A stretch of 64,000 nt of DNA from Aestuariivita sp964402685 (GTDB lineage Bacteria; Pseudomonadota; Alphaproteobacteria; Rhodobacterales; Rhodobacteraceae): assembly GCA_964402685.1 (NCBI GenBank), contig CAYODE010000004.1, positions 3,462 to 67,461 of the forward strand, written 5' to 3'. Under the pieces are notes generated by a model. The model saw nothing but the letters and a program-made list of their open reading frames with translations. It made no database searches and was not told where the DNA came from. The position numbers and the translations under genes were made by a program. Numbering within the stretch: the stretch's first letter is position 1; the number at the start of each line of letters is the position of its first letter. Of the stretch, positions 41,744 through 51,756 are shown piece after piece.

Positions 41744-42285
41744 TGTCACGAATTGACGAAAGCATGGAGTTTATTCCGATCCGGATCGCAGTTCTGACAG
41801 TATCCGATACGCGCGATCTGGCAGAAGATCGGTCTGGTCAGGTTCTGGTTGATCGCATCGAAAAGGCAGGCCATGTCCTGGCAGCGCGCATGATCTTGCG
41901 CGATGAGCGGGAGGAGATTGCAGATCAATTGCGTAGATGGGCGGCGGATCCCCAGATCGACGTGGTGATTTCAACTGGAGGAACCGGACTGACGGGTCGC
42001 GATGTCACGGTCGAGGCGCATCGTGACGTGTATGAAAAGGAAATTGATGCCTTTGGCACCGTCTTCACCATCGTTTCGATGAAGAAAATCGGAACCTCTG
42101 CCGTGCAATCTCGCGCGACGGGCGGGGTCGCCGACGGCACCTATATGTTTGCGCTTCCTGGTAGTCCCGGAGCTTGTAAAGACGCATGGGATGAAATCCT
42201 AGAATATCAGCTCGATTACCGGCATAGGCCCTGCAATTTCGTCGAGATTCTGCCGCGCTTGGATGAACATCACCGGCGCAAATAG
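41743..42285 (+). CDS. moaB: Molybdenum cofactor biosynthesis protein B
   Basis: The 180-residue protein has the MoaB/MogA fold: IAVLTVSDTRDLAEDRSGQV, the MPT-binding loop VISTGGTGLTGRDVT and LPGSPGACKDAWDEIL. MoaB/MogA adenylylate molybdopterin before Mo insertion; the sequence is closer to MoaB by its N-terminal extension. It belongs to the UDG-lysE-moaB operon. Confidence 0.91.
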   Translation: MSRIDESMEFIPIRIAVLTVSDTRDLAEDRSGQVLVDRIEKAGHVLAARMILRDEREEIADQLRRWAADPQIDVVISTGGTGLTGRDVTVEAHRDVYEKEIDAFGTVFTIVSMKKIGTSAVQSRATGGVADGTYMFALPGSPGACKDAWDEILEYQLDYRHRPCNFVEILPRLDEHHRRK

Positions 42286-42394
42286 AAAAATTTCGACGGA
42301 AGCCGCACACAAAGACGTTAAGGTCTTTGAGTCTTGGTATTTTTCTGGCTCTCGCTACGTTAATAGAACCGCCAAGCCGGTGGAGTGAATTTGT

Positions 42395-43849
42395 ATGCGC
42401 TTTTTGCGTCAAAGCCTTGTTGGATTGTTTCTGGCAGCCCTGACCCTGGGTTTGTTGGCCTATGCGGCGCAGTTGATTGGTGGCGCCGTACAAGAACGCA
42501 TGTCTGATGAACGAGCGGCACCGCCGGCGCGGGAACGTGTTTTCGCAGTCAGCGTGACCCAAGCTGTACCGGGGCGCGAGACGCCTGTTTTGCAAACCTT
42601 TGGCGAGGTGCAAAGCCGCCGTACGCTGGAACTGCGTAGTGCCGTTGGCGGGCGGATCGTGCAATTAGCGTCCGAATTCACCGAAGGGGGTGTTGTGCGC
42701 GCCGGGCAACTTCTGGTGCAGATTGACCCAGCTAAACCGCAGGCGGCATTGGACAGTGCCACAAGCGATCTACGTGATGCTCAAGCGGAGGTGCGCGATG
42801 CAGATCGCTCATTGATCCTGGCACGGGACGAGGTGTCGGCTGCGCAGGAACAGGCGGAGCTTCGGGAGCGCGCCTTTGCGCGTCAAAAAGATCTGGGCGC
42901 GCGTGGAGTTGGGACTTTGGCCGCGATCGAAGCGGCTGAACTCGCAGCGGCGCAGGCGCGCCAATCAGTGTTGTCGCGCCGGATTGCGCTGGCGCAAGCC
43001 GAGGCGCGGGTCGATCAGGCTGCCACGCGATTGTCGCGGGCCGAGATTGCTTTGGCGCAGGCCGAACTGGATTTGGCAGATACCGAGATTTATGCGGCAT
43101 TCGACGGTACGTTGAGCAACGTGAACCTTGTTGAGGGTCGCCTTGTCGCACCAAATGAACAACTGGCCGAACTTGTTGACCCCACTGAACTTGAAGCGGC
43201 GTTTCGCGTGTCTACCAGCCAATATGCGCGTTTGCTGGACGCTGGCGGGACACTTATCCCAGCACCGGTGACGATCACGATTGAAGGTGCCGGTACGCAA
43301 CTCTCGGCCCAGGGCATCGTTAGTCGGGACAGTGCAGGTGCCGGCGACATGCAAACCGGGCGCTTGATTTATGCCACGTTGGACGAAACACACGGATTTA
43401 AGCCCGGCGATTTTGTGATTGTTCGTGTCACCGAGCCGCCTGTCGATCAAGTCGTTCGATTGCCCGCGTCCGCATATGATGCTGACGGAACGGTACTGGT
43501 TCTGTCTGGTGATGAACGGCTTGAAGCACTGCCAGTAGTTTTGGTGCGGAGGCAAGGTGACGATGTGCTCGTACGCGGGGCAGGTTTAGCAGGCCGCGAA
43601 GTGGTGCGAGCGCGCACACCTTTGTTGGGGCCAGGTATTCAAGTACGTCCGCTGCGAGGAGAAGCCGTCGTCCCAGAAGAAAGGGCGATGCTTGAACTGG
43701 ACGCGGAGCGCCGGGCACGCCTGGTCGCTTTTGTCGAGGGCAACACGCGGCTGCCGGAAGCGGCAAAGACCCGGATCCTGAATCAGCTGGCCCAGGAACA
43801 GGTCCCGGCACAGATGGTTGAACGAATCGAATCCCGGATGGGAGGTTAG
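42395..43849 (+). CDS. RND efflux periplasmic adaptor (membrane fusion protein)
   Basis: The 484-residue protein has an N-terminal membrane anchor (LRQSLVGLFLAALTLGLLAY), a biotinyl-lipoyl-like barrel split around a long coiled-coil hairpin (about 105-240, repeated Ala/Glu/Gln heptads) and a beta-barrel and membrane-proximal C-terminal part. It bridges the RND pump encoded 5 bp downstream to an outer-membrane channel that is not in the window. A ribosome site (GGTGGAG) lies 3-9 bases before the start. Confidence 0.88.
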   Translation: MRFLRQSLVGLFLAALTLGLLAYAAQLIGGAVQERMSDERAAPPARERVFAVSVTQAVPGRETPVLQTFGEVQSRRTLELRSAVGGRIVQLASEFTEGGVVRAGQLLVQIDPAKPQAALDSATSDLRDAQAEVRDADRSLILARDEVSAAQEQAELRERAFARQKDLGARGVGTLAAIEAAELAAAQARQSVLSRRIALAQAEARVDQAATRLSRAEIALAQAELDLADTEIYAAFDGTLSNVNLVEGRLVAPNEQLAELVDPTELEAAFRVSTSQYARLLDAGGTLIPAPVTITIEGAGTQLSAQGIVSRDSAGAGDMQTGRLIYATLDETHGFKPGDFVIVRVTEPPVDQVVRLPASAYDADGTVLVLSGDERLEALPVVLVRRQGDDVLVRGAGLAGREVVRARTPLLGPGIQVRPLRGEAVVPEERAMLELDAERRARLVAFVEGNTRLPEAAKTRILNQLAQEQVPAQMVERIESRMGG

Positions 43850-43854
43850 GTCCC

Positions 43855-46800
43855 ATGCCCCGCGAGATTCCACGAGCCGCGGGCGGGATGCTGTCCTACT
43901 TCACGCGCCACCGCACGGTCGCGAATTTGTTGCTGATCGTTTTGCTGGTGTTGGGATTGGCCACCATTCCCAATATGCGGGCACAGTTCTTCCCCGATGT
44001 CATTGTCGACAACGTGACCGTCAATGTTGAATGGGAAGGCGCAGGGCCCGAAGACGTTGACGGAGCGATCGTTCAAACGTTAGAGCCCACGCTTTTGGCG
44101 GTGGACGGGGTCGAAAGCTCATCTTCATTGTCTCGCGAAGGGCAGGCCACCATCACCTTGGACTTTGAGCCCGGCTGGGACATGGCGCGCGCCGCCGACG
44201 ATGTTCAGTCGGCAGTCGATGCGATCACCACTCTTCCCGATGAGGCTGAAGAACCACGTGTTCGGCGCGGGGCCTGGCGTGATCGAGTGACCGATCTTGT
44301 GATTACCGGGCCTGTGGAGCCCGAACAACTGTCGCTTTATGCTGACGAAATGGTCGTGCGCCTTTTTGCCGTGGGCGTTACCCGAACGACCATTCGCGGG
44401 ATCGCCGCACCGGAAACCTTGATTGAGGTCCCTTCCGCAAAGTTAATCGAACATGACGTGTCTATGACGCAGATTGCCGAAGCCATCGCGGCGGAGGTCG
44501 ATGCGGACCCGGCAGGCGATGTGTCCGGTGCGAATGCGCGTGTCCGCACGGGAGTCGAAAAGCGTACTCCCGATGCAATTGCAGGCATTGTACTACGTTC
44601 GAACCCGGATGGGTCCAAGCTAACCGTAGGGGATGTCGCGCGGATCCGTGTCGAAGGCCCTGATCGAGAGCGCGCTTACTATGTAGGCGAGGATTCCGCT
44701 CTTTCGATCCGCGTTGACAGATCCGACCAGGGTGATGCCATCGGTATTCAACGCACCGTCGAAGAAGTGGCCGAGCAGATGCAGGCCAGCTTGCCGCAGG
44801 GTGTCACCGTCGAGCTGATCCGCACCCGGGCCGAGGCCATTTCAGGCCGATTGAACATCCTGTTGGACAACGGACTGGTGGGTCTTGGACTAGTCCTGGC
44901 CCTCCTGTTTCTTTTCCTAAACGCACGTACGGCTTTTTGGGTGGCTGCTGGGATCCCGGCGGCGATGTGTGCCGCGATTGCCCTGATGTATGCAGGCGGT
45001 TTGACGATCAACATGGTCAGCCTTTTCGGGCTGATCATTACCCTTGGTATCGTCGTTGATGATGCCATCGTTGTCGGGGAACACGCCGATTACCGCTATC
45101 GTGTCTTGGGTGAACATCCGTATCAGGCTGCCGAAAATGCCGCCCGGCGCATGGCGATGCCTGTCTTTGCGGCCACACTGACCACGATCATCGCCTTCTT
45201 TGGGCTTGTGGCCATTGGTGGCCGGTTTGGTGATCTTATCCGCGATATCCCGTTCACCGTAATTGCGGTTCTTGCCGCCTCATTGGTTGAGTGTTTCTTG
45301 ATCCTGCCGCATCACATGGCACATGCCTTGATGAAGGCAGAGGACGAACGCTGGTATGATGTGCCCAGCCGTGTCGTGAACGCGGGGTTCCGCTGGATGC
45401 GCGACACTCTGTTCCGTCCCTTAGTGCGTTGGGTGATCCATCTTCGCTACGTGGTGGTAGCTACCGTGATCGTCATCCTGGCAAGCCAGATTGCCGTGTT
45501 TATTCGTGGCGATGTTCAATGGCGGTTCTTCAACGCGCCGGAACGCGGTTCTATTACAGGCAATTTCGCCATGGCCGAAGGAGCCACGCGTGCCGACAGT
45601 CTGGCAATGATGCAAGAGCTGCAACGCGCCACAGAAGAGTTGGGTGCGCAATACGCGGCGGAACATGGAACGAACCCGATCGATTACGTGATCGCCGAGA
45701 TCGGTGGCAACGCGGGACGCGGTCTGGGAGGCGTCGAAGCAAAGGACAGGGATCTGCTGGGTGGCATTTCGATTGAACTGATCGATGCGGATTTGCGACC
45801 ATATTCCAGCTTTGCCTTTGTGGCGGACCTGCAAGACGCCGTGCGTCGCCACCCTCTCGTGGAAACCGTAAGTTTCCGCGGTTGGCGGTCGGGTCCCGGT
45901 GGTGACGCGTTGGATGTTCAGTTCTATGGCGCCGAGGTTGATACCTTGAAGGCGGCAAGCCAGGATCTGCAAGCGGCGCTGCTACGTTATCCGGAAGTGT
46001 CTGCCGTTGAGGACAATCTGGCCTATGACAAGGAAGAATTGATCCTCGATCTTACGGCCCAGGGGCAGGCTTTGGGCTTTACGATCGACACGTTAGGCCG
46101 GGCATTACGCGCCCGCCTAAACGGGTTGGAAGCTGCGACCTATCCTGATGGCCCGCGCAGCGCGTCGATCCGGGTGGAATTGCCGACAGGCGAATTGACC
46201 GCTGATTTTCTTGAACGCACGCAAATGCGCACGCCCGACGGCAACTATGTTCCTCTTGCCGATTTGGTGACAGTAGAACAGCGCACCGGATTTTCGACTG
46301 TCCGGCGTGAGAATGGCATTAGGTTGATATCGGTTTCTGGTGACATCTCTGAGGACGATCCTGCCCGTGCGGAAGAAATTGTGCAGGTTTTGGAAAACGA
46401 GATCCTTCCCACGATTGCGAGCGAACGGCAGGTGGAATGGCGGTTGTCCGGGCTGAGCGAGGATGAAGACGAGTTTCTGTCCGACGCGTTGACGGGTCTC
46501 ATCTTGTGTCTGACTGGGATTTACCTTGTCCTGGCTTGGGTGTTTTCCAGCTGGACACGTCCTATGGTGGTCATGGCAATCATTCCATTCGGCCTTGTCG
46601 GCACAATCTACGGCCACGCCGTTTGGGATGTCCCGCTCAGTATGTTCACGGTCGTCGGCCTTTTGGGTATGACTGGGATCATCATCAACGATTCAATCGT
46701 GTTGGTGACGACAATTGACGACTATGCCAAAGATCGTGGTCTGATCCCGTCTATCATCGATGCCACAGCAGACAGGTTACGCCCGGTCTTGCTGACCACG

Positions 46801-47259
46801 CTAACCACAGTGCTGGGTCTAACCCCTTTGTTGTACGAGACGTCACAGCAAGCTCAGTTTCTCAAACCCACGGTAATTACCTTAGTCTTCGGGCTGGGCT
46901 TTGGAATGGTGTTGGTTTTGCTGATCGTTCCGTCTTTGGTCGCCATGCAGGCGGACGTCTCGCGCCATCTGACCGCGTTCCGAAGGGCTTTGCAGAGCCC
47001 AAATCGATCGGTACGTGGCGTCATTGGCGTAACGGCTATGGGCGTCCTGGCTTGGTTTGCGGCAACGCTTGGCACGGCATTGGCCCTTGGTGCGATGCCA
47101 GATGAGTTGGTGGCGCTATTGCCCTTTGCTGACACAGACCCCGTATTGCGCGGTGCGTTCATGGCATTCGTTTTGGGCTCTGGCGCACTTGTGGTCGCCG
47201 TGTATGTGCTGGTGTTGTTAGGCGCACTTTTCAACACCCGGGCCGCGGCCAAGGGCTGA
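43855..47259 (+). CDS. RND family efflux permease
   Basis: The 1134-residue protein has the AcrB-type duplicated layout: one helix (ANLLLIVLLVLGLATIPN), a large periplasmic loop, five helices including GIVVDDAIVVGEHADYRYR with the proton-relay Asp pair, then the same order again. The second half has IINDSIVLVTTIDDYAKDR. About twelve helices in total, plus two extra hydrophobic segments at the C-terminus (about 1040-1130), longer than AcrB. It exports drugs or other hydrophobic compounds with the upstream adaptor. No TetR-type regulator is adjacent. Confidence 0.92.
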   Translation: MPREIPRAAGGMLSYFTRHRTVANLLLIVLLVLGLATIPNMRAQFFPDVIVDNVTVNVEWEGAGPEDVDGAIVQTLEPTLLAVDGVESSSSLSREGQATITLDFEPGWDMARAADDVQSAVDAITTLPDEAEEPRVRRGAWRDRVTDLVITGPVEPEQLSLYADEMVVRLFAVGVTRTTIRGIAAPETLIEVPSAKLIEHDVSMTQIAEAIAAEVDADPAGDVSGANARVRTGVEKRTPDAIAGIVLRSNPDGSKLTVGDVARIRVEGPDRERAYYVGEDSALSIRVDRSDQGDAIGIQRTVEEVAEQMQASLPQGVTVELIRTRAEAISGRLNILLDNGLVGLGLVLALLFLFLNARTAFWVAAGIPAAMCAAIALMYAGGLTINMVSLFGLIITLGIVVDDAIVVGEHADYRYRVLGEHPYQAAENAARRMAMPVFAATLTTIIAFFGLVAIGGRFGDLIRDIPFTVIAVLAASLVECFLILPHHMAHALMKAEDERWYDVPSRVVNAGFRWMRDTLFRPLVRWVIHLRYVVVATVIVILASQIAVFIRGDVQWRFFNAPERGSITGNFAMAEGATRADSLAMMQELQRATEELGAQYAAEHGTNPIDYVIAEIGGNAGRGLGGVEAKDRDLLGGISIELIDADLRPYSSFAFVADLQDAVRRHPLVETVSFRGWRSGPGGDALDVQFYGAEVDTLKAASQDLQAALLRYPEVSAVEDNLAYDKEELILDLTAQGQALGFTIDTLGRALRARLNGLEAATYPDGPRSASIRVELPTGELTADFLERTQMRTPDGNYVPLADLVTVEQRTGFSTVRRENGIRLISVSGDISEDDPARAEEIVQVLENEILPTIASERQVEWRLSGLSEDEDEFLSDALTGLILCLTGIYLVLAWVFSSWTRPMVVMAIIPFGLVGTIYGHAVWDVPLSMFTVVGLLGMTGIIINDSIVLVTTIDDYAKDRGLIPSIIDATADRLRPVLLTTLTTVLGLTPLLYETSQQAQFLKPTVITLVFGLGFGMVLVLLIVPSLVAMQADVSRHLTAFRRALQSPNRSVRGVIGVTAMGVLAWFAATLGTALALGAMPDELVALLPFADTDPVLRGAFMAFVLGSGALVVAVYVLVLLGALFNTRAAAKG

Positions 47260-47331
47260 TTAAGGACGTGTCTGTTTCTTTTCTAAACAACGTTGTTTTG
47301 GTTGATTGGCGCTGAAGCCGCTGATGATCGG

Positions 47332-48138
47332 CTAGCCGGCGCTGCAGCCCCGAATGTCAACTGCGTGCTTGCTTCCCAAAATTGTGAAGCGCAAAGCAGA
47401 CCGATCCAAAGCAAAGCTGCGCGCGGATCCGTGCATCAAATCCGACGTTGCAACCAAGGTATCACCACGGCGTTCAACCTTGGTTTCAGACACCCAAACC
47501 TGCGGGTTACCCGCTTCGGTGATTGTGTATTCCGATCCGCCTGCATGCGGCATGCGAATATGGGCCTCTACCCTCAACCCGTCATCGGTGGGCGAGATAA
47601 CACATTTTGCCGAGGTAACACCTGCTTCTTTCGCGCTGAACGGCCGGTTGGACCGAGCGGCAAGAATAGCTGGATGCGTCGGAGCGTTGGGGTCCAATAC
47701 GTGATCAAATTTCACCGTGCTCGGAATGCACACGTCCTTGCACACGCCTATTTCAACCTTGCCCTTCAGACGTACAGCCTGGCCAGGCGTCGCGGGTCGG
47801 ACGTCGATTGGCAAAACCAATTCGCGCTCATAGCCTACGGACCGCATGCCGTTTTGATCAAAAACATCCGGTGTGGGCCAAGTAATCTGGGTCGCTTCTA
47901 CATTGCGGGACCCACGCCATGAAAACTCAGGCGGAATGCCTGCATCCCCCGGCGCGCGCCAATAGGTCTTCCACCCATCCGCAAGCACAAACCGGATCGC
48001 CGTGCGATACATACCGCTGTCAGTTGTGCCGCCATCTAGGACTTCGATGCGCACAACATCGTCGATCCAGCTCTGTGCAGATGCCGGAACAGCGATCAAA
48101 GCAGCTAATGCCGCGGGGAAGAGTTTAAACCATTTCAT
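47332..48138 (-). CDS. Exported DsbD alpha-domain-like protein
   Basis: The 268-residue protein has a signal peptide (WFKLFPAALAALIAVPASA). The soluble domain matches the N-terminal immunoglobulin-like domain of the thiol reductase DsbD, with the conserved WKTYWRAPGDAGIPP and the cysteine pair in GVCKDVCIPS. It has no DsbD membrane or thioredoxin domain, so it would need a partner for electron supply. It probably handles disulfides of periplasmic proteins such as cytochromes. Divergent from yqgE. Confidence 0.84.
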   Translation of the reverse strand: MKWFKLFPAALAALIAVPASAQSWIDDVVRIEVLDGGTTDSGMYRTAIRFVLADGWKTYWRAPGDAGIPPEFSWRGSRNVEATQITWPTPDVFDQNGMRSVGYERELVLPIDVRPATPGQAVRLKGKVEIGVCKDVCIPSTVKFDHVLDPNAPTHPAILAARSNRPFSAKEAGVTSAKCVISPTDDGLRVEAHIRMPHAGGSEYTITEAGNPQVWVSETKVERRGDTLVATSDLMHGSARSFALDRSALRFTILGSKHAVDIRGCSAG

Positions 48139-48328
48139 CCTCTTCAGATGGCGTAGCGGCGAAGAAATGCCAAGTCACGTTCCGGTTAAGGTTTGTTACG
48201 CGGACCTGATTGTGCGTCTTTTTTGCAAAAGCTTGCTAAACTGGTGGTATCGACCGGTTAAACTTGAAACCGACCTCTTCAACGGTCAACTTAGGGCTTC
48301 GACGTGCTGTGTTTCTGAATGGATTATC

Positions 48329-48883
48329 ATGAATCTGACCGGAAAACTCTTGATCGCGATGCCGGGAATGGGCGATCCGCGTTTTGAAAGCGCGGTCGTA
48401 TTTCTGTGCACGCATTCTGATGAGGGGGCGATGGGCTTGATCGTGAACAAACCCTCATCTGATGTCACCCTGTCAGAATTACTGGAACAGCTAGAAATCA
48501 CGCCTCAATCAACGGGCCTGAAACGCCCCGTCCATTTTGGTGGCCCTGTAGAAGGTGGACGCGGATTTGTTTTGCACGGATGTGATTACGGGTCCCAGAT
48601 ACACACATTGCAGGTTACAGAAGACATCGGAATGACGGCAACAATCGACGTGCTCGAAGATATCGGGCGGGGGGCAGGGCCCGCTAAGGCTCTGATGATG
48701 CTAGGGTATGCCGGTTGGGGGGCTGGGCAACTGGAAGGTGAGATTGCGCGGAATGGGTGGCTGACGACCGATGCAACCGCGGAGTTGCTGTTCGACACAC
48801 CTGATATCAAGAAATGGGGCGCCGCTCTCAAAACCCTTGGTATCGAACCGGTCATGCTGTCGGGCAGTGCGGGGCGCGCCTGA
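48329..48883 (+). CDS. yqgE: YqgE/AlgH family protein
   Basis: From ATG 48329 (MNLTGKLLIAMPGM) the protein is 184 residues and covers the whole DUF179 fold: MGDPRFESAVVFLCTHSDEG, GLIVNKPSS, PVHFGGPVEGGRGFVLH and GYAGWGAGQLEGEI. The family is widespread but its biochemical role is unsettled. The longer frame to 48002 is out of family. Confidence 0.9.
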   Translation: MNLTGKLLIAMPGMGDPRFESAVVFLCTHSDEGAMGLIVNKPSSDVTLSELLEQLEITPQSTGLKRPVHFGGPVEGGRGFVLHGCDYGSQIHTLQVTEDIGMTATIDVLEDIGRGAGPAKALMMLGYAGWGAGQLEGEIARNGWLTTDATAELLFDTPDIKKWGAALKTLGIEPVMLSGSAGRA

Positions 48884-48904
48884 AGCGTTGCCCGGTCGGT
48901 AGTT

Positions 48905-49858
48905 TTACGATGGCTTTGGCGCCGCGGCGCGTTTCAAACGATCGTTAATCGCACGCCCCAATCCCGTGTTTGGAATGGGCGCGACTGCAATTGGCTTACC
49001 CTTTTCATCTAGGGTGTGTAGGCACGCAAAAAGCTGTGCTGCCGCCTCGGCCAGGTCGCCTGATGCAGACAGCGTCAGATCGCCCGCTTGGGCGCCAAAT
49101 CCAAGATAAAGCTCGCCCGGTTGCGGGACCTCGGCGTTCAGACGGACCGCTGATTGAGGCGCGTAGTGCGATTGCAGTTGACCGGGCGCGTTGATCTTTG
49201 AACCGTCCTGCCAACGTTTCAGAGGACAGTTGAGCGCTGCTTCGATCGCCTCTGCTGGTAAGCCGCCAGGGCGCAAAAGGACGGGCTCGCCGTCCTCGAA
49301 ACTAACGATTGTGGATTCAAGACCCACTTTGCAGGGCCCGGCGTCTATGACCGCATCAATCCGCCCTGAGAGGCCCGAAAAGACATGCCCAGCCGTTGTT
49401 GGACTGATACGCCCGGACGGGTTGGCCGACGGCGCTGCGATCGGACCATCCAATGCGCGCAAGAGGCCCTGAGCCACTGGGTGATCCGGCATGCGCAAAC
49501 CAACACTTGGAAGTCCTGATGTGACCAATTCGCTCAAACCATGGTTCTTCACCAGGGGTACAACAAGGGTGAGAGGACCGGGCCAGAACGCCTGCACCAG
49601 TCTTTCCGCATCGCCAGAGATATCTGCATGCTGACGCGCGTGATCCAAATCCGCGACATGCACGATCAGGGGATTAAAGCTGGGCCGGTTCTTGGCCGCG
49701 AAGATATCTGCAACCGCGCGGCCCTGGCGCGCGTCTGCACCCAAACCGTACACGGTCTCGGTTGGAAACGAGACCAAGCCGCCCTTTTCGAGAAGCCGCG
49801 CAGCGCGTTCAAGGTCCTGAGCACTGGCACTGAGAATTTGCGTTTCGCGTGGTTGCAT
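48905..49858 (-). CDS. L-threonylcarbamoyladenylate synthase (Sua5/YciO/YrdC)
   Basis: From ATG 49858 (MQPRETQIL) the protein is 317 residues. The YrdC domain has SFPTETVYGLGADA, FNPLIVHVADL and PSANPSGRISPTTAGHV. A C-terminal Sua5 domain (about 215-317) distinguishes it from short YrdC. It makes threonylcarbamoyl-AMP for the t6A37 modification of tRNAs. Convergent with yqgE. Confidence 0.9.
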   Translation of the reverse strand: MQPRETQILSASAQDLERAARLLEKGGLVSFPTETVYGLGADARQGRAVADIFAAKNRPSFNPLIVHVADLDHARQHADISGDAERLVQAFWPGPLTLVVPLVKNHGLSELVTSGLPSVGLRMPDHPVAQGLLRALDGPIAAPSANPSGRISPTTAGHVFSGLSGRIDAVIDAGPCKVGLESTIVSFEDGEPVLLRPGGLPAEAIEAALNCPLKRWQDGSKINAPGQLQSHYAPQSAVRLNAEVPQPGELYLGFGAQAGDLTLSASGDLAEAAAQLFACLHTLDEKGKPIAVAPIPNTGLGRAINDRLKRAAAPKPS

Positions 49859-50008
49859 CGGAACTGTGGCCTCGTGACGCCGCGTTTTGGTTGCAAGGAC
49901 CTGCAAGGCCGGATTGGTATGCAGGAAACACTGCTTTTAGCGAGGGTGCGCGCCGAGGGGAAGCCGATGCTGTCTGCACCCCGCCCCATTAGTCTAAGAG
50001 GTAAAGTT

Positions 50009-51724
50009 ATGCCCTATCGCGCCCCGGTTTCAGAGTTTGAGTTCATTTTCAAAAACGTTGTCGGATTTGAGCAAGTCGCGCGGACCGAACGGTTTGCCGA
50101 TGCAAGTTCGGAGACTGTGACAGCAATTCTGACCGAAGCTGGCAAGATGAGCGAAGAAGTCATCGCGCCCTTGCAACGATCTGGGGACGTAAACCCTGCG
50201 CGCCTGGAAAACGGCGTCGTGCGCACCTCACCGGGATTTGCCGACGGCTGGAAGGCAATCGCGGAAGGCGGCTGGGTTGGTATTTCTGGGGATCCGGAAT
50301 TTGGTGGTATGGGTTTGCCGCTCACCTTGGCCACTGCGGTAAATGACATGTTGAGCAGTGCCTGCGTGTCGCTTCAATTGGCACCGCTGATGAGCCAGGG
50401 ACAAATCGAAGCGTTAGAACACCACGCGAGCGACGCAATCAAGGAACTCTACCTACCCAAGCTGATCAGCGGGGAATGGACAGGGACTATGAATTTGACC
50501 GAGCCGCAGGCGGGGTCTGACGTGGGCGCGCTCAGCACCAAGGCTGAAGCTCAGGACGATGGGACCTATGCGATCACGGGGCAAAAGATCTATATCAGCT
50601 GGGGCGATCATGACGTTGCCGACAACGTCTGCCACCTGGTTTTGGCCCGTATTCCGGGTGCCCCAGAGGGCACGAAAGGCATCAGCCTCTTTCTGGTGCC
50701 CAAGCGATTGCCGGATGAGGCCGGAAACGCCGGTGTTGCAAACAGCCTGAAAGTTGTCAGCCTTGAACACAAGCTGGGACTCCATGGTTCGCCGACTGCC
50801 GTGATGCAATATGACGGTGCCACCGGTTGGATTGTGGGGCCGGAAAACGGCGGTATGGCGGCTATGTTCACAATGATGAACAACGCTCGTCTGGGTGTTG
50901 GCACGCAGGGTATCGGAGTTGCCGAAGGTGCCTACCAGAATGCGTTGCAATACGCGTTGGATCGAAAGCAGGGCCGCAGTTATCACGGCTACACGATCGC
51001 GGCACATGCCGATGTTCGCCGGATGCTGACAACGATGAAGGCGGATGTCTTTGCCGCAAGGTCGATTGCTTTGGCGTGCGCCGTCGCGATCGACATGGAA
51101 ACGGCAACCGATGACGCGGATTGGCGCGCGCGTGCGGCGTTCCTGACCCCGATTGCCAAAGCGTTTGGCACCGACATTGGGAACGAAGTGGCGAACACCG
51201 GCATTCAGGTGCACGGCGGCATGGGCTTCATCGAAGAAACCGGGGCCGCACAGTTTGCTCGCGATGTTCGAGTGACGACGATTTACGAAGGTACAAACGG
51301 CATCCAAGCGATGGACCTCGTTGCGCGCAAGATGTCCGACGGTGGTGAAATGGCCACCAAACTTTTGGACGAAATCGAAGCACAAGCAGAACTGGTTCGT
51401 GCCAAAAGCCCTGAACTCGCCGATCTCGCTGAAAGCGTTTGGCAGGCCACGGAATCCTTGCGCGAAGCCACAGAGTGGTTGGTGGCGCAAGACGATGTGA
51501 CGGATCGGTTTGCTGGCGCGGTACCCTATCTGCGCGCCTTCGCGCGCGTGCTGGGTGGGCATTTCCATTTGTCGGCAGCAATGACCGAACCGACTGGTCC
51601 GCGCGCGGCTTTGGCGCGGTTCTATGTCACGCGTCTTTTGCCGGAACATGCCTCGCTGCTCACGCATGCTCAATCTGGCTCTGCTGATCTTTACGCCTTG
51701 AGCTTGGATGACCTCGCGGCGTAA
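50009..51724 (+). CDS. Acyl-CoA dehydrogenase
   Basis: From ATG 50009 (MPYRAPVSEFEFIF) the protein is 571 residues, the length of the longer fatty-acyl-CoA dehydrogenases with a C-terminal extension. FAD and substrate motifs include MNLTEPQAGSDVGALSTKA and, in the third domain, HGGMGFIEETGAAQFARDVR. The catalytic-base region reads TIYEGTNGIQAMDLVARK. It oxidises acyl-CoA to enoyl-CoA in beta-oxidation. It is followed 32 bp later by an MBL-fold hydrolase gene. Confidence 0.91.
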   Translation: MPYRAPVSEFEFIFKNVVGFEQVARTERFADASSETVTAILTEAGKMSEEVIAPLQRSGDVNPARLENGVVRTSPGFADGWKAIAEGGWVGISGDPEFGGMGLPLTLATAVNDMLSSACVSLQLAPLMSQGQIEALEHHASDAIKELYLPKLISGEWTGTMNLTEPQAGSDVGALSTKAEAQDDGTYAITGQKIYISWGDHDVADNVCHLVLARIPGAPEGTKGISLFLVPKRLPDEAGNAGVANSLKVVSLEHKLGLHGSPTAVMQYDGATGWIVGPENGGMAAMFTMMNNARLGVGTQGIGVAEGAYQNALQYALDRKQGRSYHGYTIAAHADVRRMLTTMKADVFAARSIALACAVAIDMETATDDADWRARAAFLTPIAKAFGTDIGNEVANTGIQVHGGMGFIEETGAAQFARDVRVTTIYEGTNGIQAMDLVARKMSDGGEMATKLLDEIEAQAELVRAKSPELADLAESVWQATESLREATEWLVAQDDVTDRFAGAVPYLRAFARVLGGHFHLSAAMTEPTGPRAALARFYVTRLLPEHASLLTHAQSGSADLYALSLDDLAA

Positions 51725-51756
51725 ACCGCGTGGGACTCAGTGAAAGGACGGGTAAC

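Noticed and set aside
50453..51673. A 406-codon open frame on the minus strand
   Set aside because: It is fully antisense to the acyl-CoA dehydrogenase, has composition typical of a high-GC shadow frame and no family motif.
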